From positions 14,043,232-14,107,231 of the forward strand of contig NC_072469.1 in NCBI RefSeq assembly GCF_027596085.1: 64,000 nt of DNA. The letters run 5' to 3'. The position numbers and the translations under genes were made by a program. The DNA comes from Anoplopoma fimbria. Taxonomy: Eukaryota; Chordata; Actinopteri; Perciformes; Anoplopomatidae. The first letter of the stretch is position 1. The number at the start of each line of letters is the position of its first letter. Positions 1 to 11,660 of the stretch are shown one piece after another. Under the pieces are notes generated by a model. The model was not told the DNA's origin, did not search any database, and worked only from the letters and a program-made list of their open reading frames with translations.

Positions 1-1266
1 ATTACGCAAGAAAAATGGTTGGATAAACAACTGAACCTTGTAAACCGAGGCCCGCTCTCTACAGCTCCCTCACTTCCTCTAACTACATCGCTAATGAAAA
101 TATCCCCCAACCATCACCACCTCCCCCCCACTGGAAACCAAATGACAGCATCACACTCCGCATTCCCGTCCAATGAAGTGCTTGGCTCCCGTTTCCCATC
201 GGTAGAATATTGCTTTGAATGAGTCAGCGGGCACAGCTGCTCTCAAGTCTTGTCTAAGCCTCAAGCATGCGACGGACAAATGTTGCTCTTTGCTCCTGTA
301 ACCTGTAAAGATAAAAAAAAATTAAGCATTGGCCAATAACAGCCTGGTTCTTCTACCCTTCCTTGTTCCTCTATTTACCAATGCGGCAAATTAACTTTCA
401 GGCTCCAAAGGTGGTCCGTCTCAGTTAACCAATTTCCAAAGGAAGTGCACTGCTTTTACCTTCCATCGGGATCCAGTGTACCCTTGACAACATATCCAGT
501 TGCCAGGGAAATGCGATATCCAACAAACGGACCGGGGGGGCTCAGGATATTGCTGATGTTTTACATTAGCCGACACAAGCCCCGCTCTGTCCTGGTTGAG
601 GGAAACGCAGCAGCCTATCAGCAGGAGAGTGATCCACTGCCTGACAACTGAAGGGGCTTTTAATAGTGCCCAGCATCACCCGAAAGAGACGCTCACTTCC
701 TGTCCTGCTCAGGCACACACACACCACTTATGAAATTAATATATATATTGGTGGTAGCCGCAGCATTTGTTACAGCATTTAGCATGTGGTGATATCATCA
801 GACAGCACCCTGTTCTTCATGATAAAGTCCGCCATCAGCCCCCCTTTTCCCTGTCTCCTCTGTCTTTCCCTCTATATTACGTTGGTATCACACTTCATTC
901 ATAAGAAAACAGGATACTGTAACAAAGAAGGGGTCAAAACAACATTTGCTTTGTCTTTTTTTGTTGGTAAATTACACTAGCAGTCACTTTATTTAGGTAT
1001 CTATTGATCCTGCTCGCGTAGAGTTCACTGGAACAAAAGTTTTTTTTTCTTATTCCACAGAAAATCTAGCAGTCCTTGCCACCTTGCTAATCCCTTTATG
1101 TTGTACACTGCCTCTTTTTTTCTCTTCACTACTTGTGTAGATAACAGTCCTCCCTTTACTTTAGCTTTATTTGTTCAGCTTTGTTGTCCTTGATCCTAGC
1201 TGTTATTCTATAGTCCTTATACTGTTCAGAGCTAAAATAAAGTCACTGCCAGACTGTGTACAAAGG
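1..1266. other. Non-coding stretch, nothing recognised
   Basis: Only short open frames of 60-70 codons with no family resemblance. Contains short (CA) and (TA) runs near 713-750 and T-rich tracts around 1040-1120. I see no RNA gene, promoter or transposon end that can be defended. Confidence 0.6.
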
Positions 1267-1646
1267 TTTGTGTAAATATGATTTGAGAGATGTTAGTAAG
1301 TTTACCGTTCAAAAAGCTAAAAAGGGGATTAAAAGAAGATTAATTTCTATTGTTGGGGTTAAAGTATGGAACAATTCTAATATAAATGTGAAAAATGTGT
1401 AATTCTTTTTTGGTTTTCAAAAGGACTGTTTATAAAACAATTTTTGAGGGTTACTGAATTAAATGTTTTTTTTCTTTTCTTTTTTTATATATTTTGTTTT
1501 CTTGAGGGTGGCTTGATTGATGGGAAAGTAGGATAGGCACACTGTATATAAGCTTAAGGCTTCTGCCTATGCCTTTTCAGTTATATTGTATACTATATTA
1601 TATATAGCTGTATACATTGTTTTGTGTGTGGTGACTGAATAAAAAC

Positions 1647-1696
<50 letters not shown>
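1267..1696 (+). mobile_element. 3' end of a degenerate non-LTR retrotransposon (LINE)
   Basis: The stretch from about 1270 to 1457 reads as the C-terminus of a LINE ORF2. It has the pattern G-V-K-x-W-N (1355-1372), then, after a one-base frame change near 1400, F-K-R-x-V-Y-K and a closing G-Y-stop at 1455-1457. Many fish LINEs end with WN...FK...LK...Y like this. An AT-rich 3' untranslated part follows, then an AATAAA signal at 1638-1643 and a tetranucleotide tail, (ACTA)n, at 1647-1696. A short tandem repeat after AATAAA is the usual mark of a LINE 3' terminus. The 5' part is missing (5' truncation) and the frame is broken, so it cannot encode a working protein. The clade (L1/Tx1-like, L2 or Rex1) cannot be settled by eye. 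Confidence 0.6.
1647..1696 (+). repeat. (ACTA)n tetranucleotide tail
   Basis: About twelve uninterrupted copies of ACTA, starting directly behind the AATAAA of the LINE 3' end. This suggests it arose as, or expanded from, the retrotransposon tail. Confidence 0.9.
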
Positions 1697-3734
1697 ACTT
1701 CTGTCCTCTAAAACCCTCGGCAAAAAAACGGTGAAAAATCTATCATGTATGCTGAATTGAATGTGATTCCGGGAGTGAACCAGAAGGCACAACATGTAAT
1801 ATCAATAAATCAATAATTAGACATTAATCTTATCACCCTAAACAGTCTTGACAGCAAGACTTGCAGCTTCTAGCAATAACAGATGGCACAACAAGAACAT
1901 AAATTATCAGCTCTTAAGGTTTGCACGTGTTCCCCCTGCCCTCGCCTTCACAGTCGCATTTAACGCCATCAGCGATTGACACAGTAGGCCACACGCAGTC
2001 ATGCATTTCACGGCAGACTGTGCCGAGGCAGATTTTTGAGAAGCAATACAGACTGGGTCAATGCATGCACACACACACAGTAATGATGCATATGAATCAT
2101 GCCGTTGCAGTTGACAACCCAGAAAAAATATAATGTAGTCTGCTTCTAGTCTCCACGTTCGTTTCAGTTAGAGAGAAAATGAGTCTGCCCTGGGAGACCG
2201 TTAAATATCACGGGAAGTTTCTTGGCTCAGAGAATGCTCTTGTTAGCCACAAGCTCCGGATTTCTTTGCCTTAGCAATCACAAAGACGATGTCGGAGCGC
2301 CGTGTTTGTTTTGGCTTGGGCGCAGACGCAGGCGGCAAACATACTGTGTGAAAGGCAGCGCAGCGAGTCACAAACACACATACACACACACAGATGGTGA
2401 GCCGTGTCTTTCAGTGGCACAATGTAGGTTTTCCAACTGAATGATTATTCATCCACACAACAGAAGGAGTTGGTGTTTTTTGGGGCAAGTTTGCCGCTTT
2501 AAGTGTGTGTAAGGGGGAAAAAAGGATGTGCTTTAACGATGCTCTTTTTTAATACATATAAATAAACCCCATTTACGAGATTGAGGAAATAGGCAATGGA
2601 AACTCAAGCAGAAAACAGAAGCTTTTTAGTAGCTGCTCCTTCACACACACAAACGCACATGCGTAAGCGCTTGCTTTGCCACAAACGGTAAACACACATG
2701 TGGTCAAATGCATGCAGCAGCGAAGAAGAAGCCAAAAAATTGAACGAAAGAAACCTCCGGTCACTTCACCACAAAAAACTGAAACTACATTAAAAAGTGA
2801 AGCAGAGACAATGGTGGCGAGTCTCTGACCCGGGTCCAGTGAGTGACACACAGGGCTGTTATTCATTGACATTTTTCAGAGAGGCTTTCCAAGCCACGCT
2901 GACGTCTCCGGGGCTGGAAGGAGACGGGCAATGGCCGCTGTTTACCACCACAAACTTCCTTCATCACTGTAGGACTGACTCTATAAGTAGCACAGGAGTA
3001 ACTGAGCGGATGAGGCAGCCTTTACCCCCCCACCCCCCTTCAATTCCATGGAGAAAAAAGGGGAGACATGGGAGTGAGAGAACAAGATAGAGACAGACAG
3101 AAGCAGGGAAGGGGAGAGAGAGAGCACTGTGTTAGAACAACTGCACTTATGCTGAGCCTCCTCCCCCCCACCCCTTCGTAGCGGACACTGGTGCCAAACT
3201 GCCGGGTCGCGGTGGCGAGGACGCATGTGGTGGATGTCTGCGTGCGTGTGTTACTGTGTGTTGGGAATGAAGACGCAGAGCCAGGGCATACCTCCGGGGC
3301 CATAAGTTCAGTTCCTCAGTGAAACACGGCATTAATTGGACACAGTAGCTGCGAGAGATCACAGCAGCCCCAACCAATTTGTGAAATGAGTAAATTGCCG
3401 TGTCTTGTCAGTCCTGGGCTCGCCTTTGCTGTGGAAGCTGCGTTTATAAGGGCAAAGGGGAGGGGTAATGTCTAGCACGTGAGCTGGAATAGGCCCCTTG
3501 TAAGGAGGGAGGGGGGAGAACACACAAGTACAGACAAACAACCTTGCAGGCATTGCAAGCAATTGCAAAGATTGGGGAATTGTACGAGCAATCTTTTCAT
3601 GTTTGGGCCTTTTACAGAAAAGAGAGAACACAAGTTGCATATTGTGAGAGTCACAGAATATTACATTAAATATAGCCGACAGCAAGAAGGAAACAACTTG
3701 AGGAGGTATCGTATCAATCATTCCTCATTCAGGC
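1697..3734. other. Non-coding stretch with a purine-rich tract
   Basis: No supported gene. Short CA-rich words occur at 2068-2080 and 2376-2392. A GA-rich tract covers roughly 3050-3125. Overlapping frames on both strands between 2797 and 3721 reach up to 120 codons but show no domain, are mutually exclusive and largely lack ATG starts, so I treat them as chance. Confidence 0.55.
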
Positions 3735-3841
3735 TGGTCTCATCCAGCATTCGTAGCTTTGCCTACAAAAAGTAATCCGGCGTAATTCATAGGTATCTCC
3801 AAAAATTATTTTGTATCTTAACCACGTAATCATGAACGAGG
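3735..3841. repeat. Possible remnant of a fish dispersed repeat
   Basis: The words around GGTCTCAT and AAAAAGTAATCCGGCGTAAT resemble a short interspersed repeat that I recall from fish genomes, in the same style as the block at 37890-38225. There is no second clear copy in this window, so this rests on recognition only. Confidence 0.25.
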
Positions 3842-6379
3842 AACTATAACAACAGCAAAAGCAGACACAGGGCTGGAGGGGCAGTGGATGTAAGCGTAAT
3901 TGTTACTTTAACTTTAATTTCTCGTGCGAAATAGCTCACAAAGGTACATTTTCTTGGGGGGGATATGGGATCTTTCATGAATGAAAACCAGCAAATGTGT
4001 TTAAAAATGCCCATGTGGTTTTTCTCATATTTTTGCACAGTGCGTCACAAATACTATTTTCTGTTCCCATGGACTTATTTTTATTTTTTTCTGGGACCAT
4101 TGCAGTAACTGTAACGCCGTTTGACCAAATTTGATTTCCTGTGTCCAAAAACCACAAGCTGCTGAAACAGTACCCATGTGAGCAGTGCACACAGTCTATA
4201 TAAACTATGTATGCTTTCAAAATGTCTGGCTGCAGCGCTTAAATGACCACTCTTTTTCTTTTTTTTTACTCCAAACAATGGCTGAAATAGAAAAGTGTTA
4301 TACGCATTAAACTGAGTTTTTCCATCATAAAAAAGGCCAGTCTTTGTTTTCCACGGCTCCTGCGGTGAGCGCGGAGGCCTGGTCCTCTGAAGATGAATGA
4401 GTCAGTGCATTGATAGTAACTGGCATGGAAACGCTGCAGCTCTCTGGAGCTCTTCTATCCATCCTCCGGTCCATCCTGCTTCCTCCCCGTCCGTCCCCCA
4501 CACACACACACGCTCATCAGGCATGTGGATGAGCATGAGAGCCTCCCTTAAATCCTCACAGAGGAACCGTCTCCTCCCTCCGTCTTCCCTCTGTAATCGC
4601 TAATGTGTGTGTTCCTGACTCTCTGTGGCCGGGGAAGGCTTCCTGGAGCTCTGCCTGGACATTTGTGATTCATCAGTGTGTTTAGCTGTTGCCTTTGTTC
4701 TTGACGGCTCTAGTGGAGAAGGGTCCAGTAAAAAACATTGATGACGCACTGCTGTGCTCTGGGCGTTCAAGCCCAAAACACAGCTAGTAACCCACCCCAA
4801 AAAAGGCTCCGCTGGGCCTCTGCTTCCTTGTGGCCTCCTCAAACGCCGCACCCTCCAACCCGCACAAACAAACAAACACTCAATCCCACATATCCGCTAA
4901 CAAAAAACCCTCAGCGAGGCCGAGCGAAAGGAAACACTATTTATTTTCCCATTTGAACAAATGGCAGTTCCATTTCCCCTCAGCTGGATTGGTCAACCTC
5001 CTTGTCCCCCCCCTCCCCTTCTCCCCTTCTCCGTCATCACCACCTCTGGTTTTATTCTCTGTCATTACCTCTTCAGTCAGTAAATACAGCCTGGAGTAGT
5101 TGGGAGTACGGATCCATAAGAGCCCCAATGGGTTATGTGTACCCACATGTGTGTGTGTTCCCTGGTGTGTGTTACAGCAGTGGGTCGTTTGGTCAGCATC
5201 AACACGGGGGAGCTTGTGTGGCGTATTCCACAACGTCTGACGGAGGGGAAGCAGGAAGTCTCGCCGTCCATCAGTCATCATAAATCCACACAGTCCGGCT
5301 CAAAAATAGAGATGGAGGCCGGAGGAAGGCGTGGTAGCGAGCTGACTCATTCGACTTATTGTGCGTGTTGTTTTGCAAAATGAATAACTCAACGGAAAAC
5401 AATACAATGAATGAAAATCTACTCCTGCTGTCTGGAAAAAATGAAGATCCCGGCACAACTGTGATTTAAGGCAGCAGCAAAGGACCAGAATGCATTGCAC
5501 ACTGTGTGATATGTGAGGTGTGGCAGTTTGTTTTCACCTCTGCATAAAGTTGAATAAAATGAAGCAGGGTTTTCCAGCATTCATTTATATATCAATTAAT
5601 AATATAAAATACATTACTTTTTTCATACTAAAGTTACAGTTCAATATTCACTAACTCTGTCAACAGTATGTCAGAAAGCAATCATTTTCCCAACCCTAAC
5701 CCTTATATTTTCTACATCATAAAACAACATTTTAACAGTGAATATGAGTAAGCGCACAGCAATATGCAAAGTGTGTTGTACAAAGTCTGAACTTAGTAAT
5801 GCAAAAATCTGCATAGCAAAAGAAGGGAGTGTGGGCTGAAATACAAATAAGAAGAGGAAAACAATACTTAAACTACAGGCCCCACTAATTATCACACTAC
5901 AGATTGTTGTTGCAGTGCTTTTTCAATAAATCCACATTGTTTTGTACTAACAGGATATGATCTGATATGTGTGCCTTCGGACATCAATCAAACTGTGACT
6001 TGCTTCAACTACAGTAAAAGAGAGAAAACATATGTTTTTATGAAGATTTAATACTTATTTTGTTTGCTTTCCAAGATCTTTCTGTAGCTGTCTCACCACC
6101 ACCCGTAATTTATTTTAATCTTTTGCAGCTGAAAGCACTTCCATTCCCTTTGTGCAATTCATTGTGGGATATGTTTACAACAGCATACTTTTTAAACATG
6201 TTTTTTGAGGTGCATACTGACATTTTGAGTTTACTTAAGTTGTTTTACTGTTATAGTGCTTTATTTTTTTTCCCAGTGTGAACATATATGCGCAAACCTG
6301 TAAGAATTAGTATGTAGTGTGGTCGCAAACTACTCAAATGTACATGGACCCTGTACCTTCAACCTGATTGACAAGCCCT
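3842..6379. other. Non-coding stretch, nothing recognised
   Basis: No ORF with family resemblance. A C-rich polypyrimidine run lies at 4999-5032, and short GT-rich words at 5137-5172. The section 5560-6300 is AT-rich. No promoter or RNA gene is supportable. Confidence 0.55.
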
Positions 6380-6560
6380 CCGGAGCAGCTCTACTTCTTC
6401 GTCCTCTCATGTTGGAATAAGGACAGACTGGATGCCACAGTGACTTATTATCAACTCTTTAAGTACAAGTTGTATTACAAAACAGGACAAACCGACTAGC
6501 TGGTTAGCATGCTCATTTCAGTAGAAATCTCTGATACAACATACATTGACATCTTTGATA
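6380..6560 (+). repeat. Dispersed repeat C, plus-strand copy
   Basis: Aligns with the reverse complement of 56385-56620. Shared words in order include GAGCAGCTCT, GGACAGACTGGATGC, TACAAGTTGTATTACAA, GGTTAGCA-GCTCAT and CAGTAGAAATCTCTG. The two copies are diverged but collinear over roughly 170 bases. The other copy ends in TTAAAGGTGCAA, a terminus frequent in short non-autonomous fish elements, so a non-autonomous DNA transposon is possible. The class is not proven. Confidence 0.6.
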
Positions 6561-6787
6561 TAAAGTCAATTCTGTACCTTGAATGTTTTAAAATACAATT
6601 CTTGGCAGCTCTTACACATTGCACGTTTAAATTTCCGTTTACATACTATGTTGATATCGGTAAAGTATTTTCTGTGGCAGCAATATGAGACATAGGAGTG
6701 ATATGCTACAGAATGTTTGGTTTGAAACTCATTTCCTTGACTGATAATGTTGTTAGTGTTGTGTTGCCTTTTTTTTGTCTCAGGAAA
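6561..6787. other. AT-rich non-coding spacer
   Basis: Lies between repeat C and the unrecognised minus-strand ORF. No feature seen. Confidence 0.5.
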
Positions 6788-7130
6788 TTAGGTTTTGAAT
6801 TGACAAAACACTTCCTGTTCCATAAAGGCTTTCTCTGAGACAAAGTATTTACTTGGCTGAGGCTCTTTAGGGGCCTTTTTCTCTCTCTCTGCCACCCCGA
6901 TGTAGGTCTCTCTGTTTAGAGAAGGAAACTTGTGGATCATGTAACTCACTTCAAACTGATTTGGGTCAAGCCATGTGACAGTGAAATTGATTTTTCCTTG
7001 TTTTTCTTTCAGAATGGGTCCTACACAGAGCGTTACATGGGGCTGTGTGGCAGAACGGATGACCTTTTCTAATTTTCCCTTAAAAAAAAAAATCAAGATT
7101 CTTCCAATAACACGGGACAGCTACGGTTCA
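6788..7130 (-). pseudogene. Unrecognised open frame of about 110 codons, possibly relic coding sequence
   Basis: On the minus strand a frame runs from just after a TAG near 7130 to a stop at about 6788. It has a mixed, charged composition (for example the run N-F-T-V-T-W-L-D-P-N-Q-F-E-V-S-Y) rather than low-complexity or repeat-derived sequence, and it is long for AT-rich surroundings. There is no ATG at its head: the first plausible start codon is a TTG in a T-run. I do not recognise a family. It could be a fragment of an old transposon protein, a single host exon, or chance. No splice sites or neighbouring exons convinced me, so a function cannot be given. Confidence 0.2.
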
Positions 7131-10100
7131 GGAGTTTTGAGTCTCATATTTGGTACTGCACTAATGGTCCACCAGTATTTGTGACTAAGTGGGCTTGACA
7201 TGATCCACTTGCATTTATTGTGGGAAAACATTTCTCTTTGGGAATGTTACCAGAGAAAATTGAGTTGGTCATGTAATATGACTGGTGAGGAATGTATGAA
7301 TGGACCACATAGGCTTTTTGTCAGATATGCACATTTTGTTGGATTGCCAAAACCAGATAAAATAATTTTAGTCCAGAACACGGCACACGGGAACATGTAT
7401 TTTTGCTAGTATTTACATCATTTACTTAAAAATAATTAAACATTTCATATAATTTCAATTTAATTCAATTAGTTTTCACATTTGTTTGGAATACTCAGAC
7501 AGACAGCATAGCTTAGCATAGTGAGTACCTCCAAAAATGTGGTTGAACTTTTAACTGCTTAATTTTGACTAACTCCTTTTTAAACAGGAACCCTATGAAA
7601 TATTTTTATTTTGTATGATATTATGCTAAAAGATTAAGGCTAAAGCAACACGTTCAAACAAACACAGGACTCTCACACAGGGGACCGGCATTCATGTCCC
7701 AGGTGAAACTAAAAGGTTTTTCTTATTTTTTGTGACGTTATGTCACTGAATCACTAAATTCACGTTAACAGTGTACTTATTTTATGCCAAACCATGATGT
7801 TTTTTCTAACCCTAACCAAGTAATTTAGATGCATAAACCTATTCCCCACTGTTTCACACAGTTAACCAATACGCAAAAATAATGCTACAAGATGCTACAC
7901 AAAAAGGCTGCCAAAGGAGCAGTGTGTGTAAGGAGTATGCATGAGATCACTTTGGTTTAGTAGGCTATATAACATTTACTATATTTGAAAAAATAACTGC
8001 ACCCAATTAATATATGTAGCATTTGGCCCTCGATTGACTGAGCCATACAAGGGTCGATCTGAACTTCGCTTATCACACCATGTGGGTATCTTTTCACAGG
8101 TGGCGAGGCCAATCCAACCACCTGGCATCTGTAATAGAAAACATTGAGAGTGCATGGTAAAATTACACACGATTGTTAAAAGCAGACCATGCTATAAAGG
8201 TAACAACAATACAACATAACATAATTGTACTAATCATTTGGAATTATTTCCTGTGATTACCTGGACATACACAGAAGTTAGATGCTTTGATGTTTGTATT
8301 TTTAATGCGGTTGCACAGCTTAATCCATTCCCTGAAACTTTCTTTCTTTTGCTCTTGTATTTTTTTGTTCAGAAAGAAAGAAAAAAAGATACAACTCTCC
8401 AATGTCTTTGTACATTGTGTATCGCTCTTACAACCCCATACTAGCCGGTTGCGCTACGTTCAGGGGAAGGGTTTGGAGATCAGTCTGTTTTCAGTGCACA
8501 AAGGTCCAACAACACCATCTGAGGTCCATTGTAGTCACTGTGTACCTTTCCGTGTGAACTCTTCTCGTTCTAAAAAAGTTAAAGTTCAAACATCCACAGT
8601 TCAAGTCCATTACACGCCATCTAGCTCCGTGAGAAGCCTCGGGCAGGGCCGCGCTCATCCCCGTCCCTGGCAAAGGCACACCTTTGTCTCATAATTGAAT
8701 GCGAGACAATAGGCAGGGTTATTATCTCAATTTTACTCTCTAACCCCCCCAAACACACACACACACACACACACTCCCTTCTCACTGCAAACCTCACAGA
8801 AGTCCCTTAGTCATAATTGTCCTCTGCCAACAGAGCGGGGGATTTTTCCCTCTCCGTCTCACAAAGGCATCCCGTCACTCAGGTTTGCCACTTATCAAGT
8901 CAAACATGGCACATAAAACGGGTGTCTTTGTCGGCGGGCTATGTGTGTGGGACAGGAAGGGGGAGGCAGGGGAGGGCAATAGACGGTTATTCATGTCGCT
9001 GTAGGGTGAGGAGGTGAAGGGGAAGGAGTCCCTTTTTAAAACAACAGTAGACTAACTAAGTGTAATCACAGCAAAAAGGGTGATTCCCCACATGTATGTG
9101 TCTGGTATCTTCACACAGCCTTGTCAAAACTGATGGCATCTACTCTTTACTGTGACCTAGACACTGCAAAAATCTGTTCTTTGCTACGTAGACATCGAAA
9201 TTCCTTCTATCTACCCTCCAATTGCCTAATAAATGTGTTTCATTACCAATCAAACAGGAAATATTTCCATTTGGTGATGAACACTAAAGGACTTGTATTT
9301 AAACCAATCAGAACAAGTAGGGGGGGCTGTGAATTTCCAAAAAAGATCAGGAAGGGGAAAGTGAGGCTCCCACCAATGACCTTTCTGAACCGCGCAATGT
9401 GGAAAAGCTCAGGGAGAGGAAAAAAACTGACGTATGGTAAATCTAGTTAAGGGAGCCCCTCTCTTTCTCCTCCATGCAGGCCCCTGTCCTGGCAGCCTTT
9501 GGAAAATGTCAGGCCACGGACTGGCAGGGGATGAAGGGCTATGGGTGGGGGAGGGGCGCCGAGGTGGAAGAACGACGTTTCTGAGGTTTGCAAATGGCGT
9601 ATTTGTCCAACGTTGCTGCCCGTTTCGAACAAGTTCAGTCGCAGGTCACTAATCAGAGCATCTCCATTTACCGCTTTCTCTGAGCTGGATGCATTCAAAA
9701 AAGTAATCTTCCTTAGATTGTTTCAGCCCCGTTGAGAAAATCTGATCCCTGATTTTTTTCTGTCAGAGGACATGTATATTCATTAGGTAACCACCTCAAG
9801 TGGCTAAAACATTCTCCTATTTATCCCCTTCTTAGTTCTTACTTCAAATTTGTGTGGAAAAAACAATATTTATCTGGTTTTACATCAACATTCAGAATAT
9901 GTTCATGTGCTGTAAGTGCATGTCCCGTGCGTGTGTGGTAATAAAGCCCAGTCTTGCAGATACCCAGGCGTTTCTCATCTTGATTTTATAAATTCTGCTG
10001 ATTTATGCCTTTAATTAAAGCCTGGCCATCGGCACAGAGGTTAGTCCGGTGTGTGTCAATGTGGCGCTGCAGCCCACAATCCATCAGGAAGGGGGGGGGC

Positions 10101-10982
10101 GACATCATGAGAGAGACAGAAGGACCAGAGGTAGGTAAAAGACACAGACGCAGCATCGGAGAGGAGAGCGAGAGGGGGGCACTGCCTGGGTTTATGACCG
10201 GGGCGGGCAAAGGGGGAGCAGAGGTGGGCGGGGGAGAGACATGGATCACAGGCACTGACGCCTTCAGACAACAATGGACTGTTTCCCCTGTAATCCTGCG
10301 ATTCATCGGGCTCAATGGAAGACACTTGATAGCAGATGATAATGAAACTTCAACCCCAGACAGCCTGGCTGCCAGGGGCTTTTTCCTCACCGGGCCAACA
10401 GCTACTTAATGCGCGCCGTCTGAGCGGACTCTTCGCCTCTCATTTGCAATCAGTGACACGGGGCGGTTCTGTCCCAGCGATGAGCTCACCCGGCACCTCA
10501 GGGGAGTCATTTCTACATCTACTGATATCGCCTCGTTTCAGGAGAGAAGGTGTGTTTGCTACCTGGTTCAGGCCCAGGGGATCTCTGTTGGGTTTGGGTC
10601 AATGTGTAGCCTAAATACCGAGGTAACTCAGCAAACGGTGCTAACAGTCCGAAGCAGCAGTCCACTGTGAAACTGCACCTGCGAGAATGCATCTGTCTTA
10701 CGAGGAGAACTGGGCACATCAGGCATTTATTGCAACATTACTAGAGCACATAGACAAAACACAATGTTGTGCAGGTTTTGGGTTTCCATTTCGGCAGCAC
10801 CCGTTGGGGAGATTCTAGGGCTGTCACTTTTTATTTGAAATTCAAACTACCCTCCACACATGAGAAAAAAACGAAACCTTGTTCAACAGCCCAAGCCATG
10901 TATTCCCACTCATAAAATGCAGTTTTCATCTGACACATAGCATGACCTCAATAAACTAGGCTATTGTAGTTTTCTTTGCAAA
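7131..10982. other. Non-coding stretch with scattered candidate regulatory sequence
   Basis: No supported gene. A short (CA)11 lies at 8753-8774. A fragment near 7808-7845 (CTAACCCTAACCAAGTAATT) resembles debris of another fish repeat. The interval 9300-9480 and the GC-richer interval 10000-10560 have balanced, non-repetitive sequence and could hold conserved non-coding DNA. Facing frames of 134 codons at 9986-10409 overlap on opposite strands and look like chance in GC-rich sequence. Confidence 0.45.
8753..8774. repeat. (AC)11 microsatellite
   Basis: Uninterrupted dinucleotide run, directly after a C7 and A-rich stretch. Confidence 0.9.
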
Positions 10983-11225
10983 TGCAAAATTACAGTAGGG
11001 CTGGGCATTGCTTGAAAAATTACGTTACCAGTACGAATACCTGTAAAGTGATACTGATACCAGTAGCAGGGGCGCCGCTAGGGATTTTGGGCCCCATGAA
11101 AAGAATCTTTACAGGGCCCCCAACACAGCGGCAAAATTTTTTGCAAAATTACAGTAGGGCTGGGCATTGCTTGAAAAATTACGTTACCAGTACGAATACC
11201 TGTAAAGTGATACTGATACCAGTAG
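10983..11225 (+). repeat. 84-bp exact direct repeats flanking a 75-bp hAT-like fragment
   Basis: Positions 10983-11066 and 11142-11225 are identical over 84 bases. Each contains GTAGGGCTGGGCATTG, a word typical of the ends of non-autonomous hAT-like elements in fish. Between them, 11067-11141 starts with CAGGGGCGCCGC and holds GGGCCCC words. CAGGGGCG is a frequent hAT terminal sequence. The arrangement fits a 159-bp tandem duplication with the second unit cut short, or an insertion event that duplicated 84 bp. Identity of the copies argues for recent origin. No coding capacity is expected: the short ORF across it simply repeats the same peptide twice. Confidence 0.75.
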
Positions 11226-11261
11226 GGTACTTCATTTGATATATATTTTTTTCAGATATTC

Positions 11262-11660
11262 GATACCCATCCAGGCTGCAACCTCCAGGTCTAAAAGTGA
11301 AGTCAATGTGGAAGTGCCTTAAACTTGCATTCTTTCTAATGGCCATCAGGGGGCGACTCCTCTGGTTGCAAAAAGAAGTCTGATTGTATGGAAGTCTATG
11401 AGAAAATTACCCTACTTCTCACTTGATTTATTACCTCAGTAAACATTGTAAACATGAGATTATTGTCTAAATCGCTAGTTATAAGTCTTCAATACAGCAT
11501 TAAGTTCATATTGTAAATTATTGTCGCTTTTAAAGTAAAATAGGTCATAAAGCAGGGTATGCTTTAGAGCAGGGCTACCTTGTGTTTGACAAGTTGCTAC
11601 AATGGCGTTGTCCGGTCTTGGAGTTGTCTCCAAGACCGGACATGACTTTGTATTTTTTGT
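11262..11660 (-). repeat. Dispersed repeat A, minus-strand copy
   Basis: Collinear with the reverse complement of about 20390-20695. Shared words include CTGCAACCTCCAGG/GCTGCC, GTGCCTTAAACTTGCATTCT, GGCCATCAGGGGGCG, CAAAAAGAAGTCTGATTGTA and GGGCTACCTTGTG-TTGACA. This is an abundant fish repeat style. No coding potential is visible and its class is unknown to me. The copy contains a 14-bp inverted duplication at 11609-11642 that the other copy lacks. Confidence 0.75.
11609..11642. repeat. Perfect 14-bp inverted repeat, 6-nt loop
   Basis: TGTCCGGTCTTGGA at 11609-11622 is followed by loop GTTGTC and its exact reverse complement at 11629-11642. It lies inside repeat A. The other copy has only the left arm equivalent, so the right arm looks like a local inverted duplication. 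Confidence 0.85.

Noticed and set aside
1647..1696. Short direct repeats as a CRISPR array
   Set aside because: They are tetranucleotide units with no spacers, in a vertebrate genome. No other array-like pattern occurs in the window.
9986..10409. Two 134-codon frames on opposite strands
   Set aside because: Mutually overlapping in GC-rich DNA; neither resembles a known protein.
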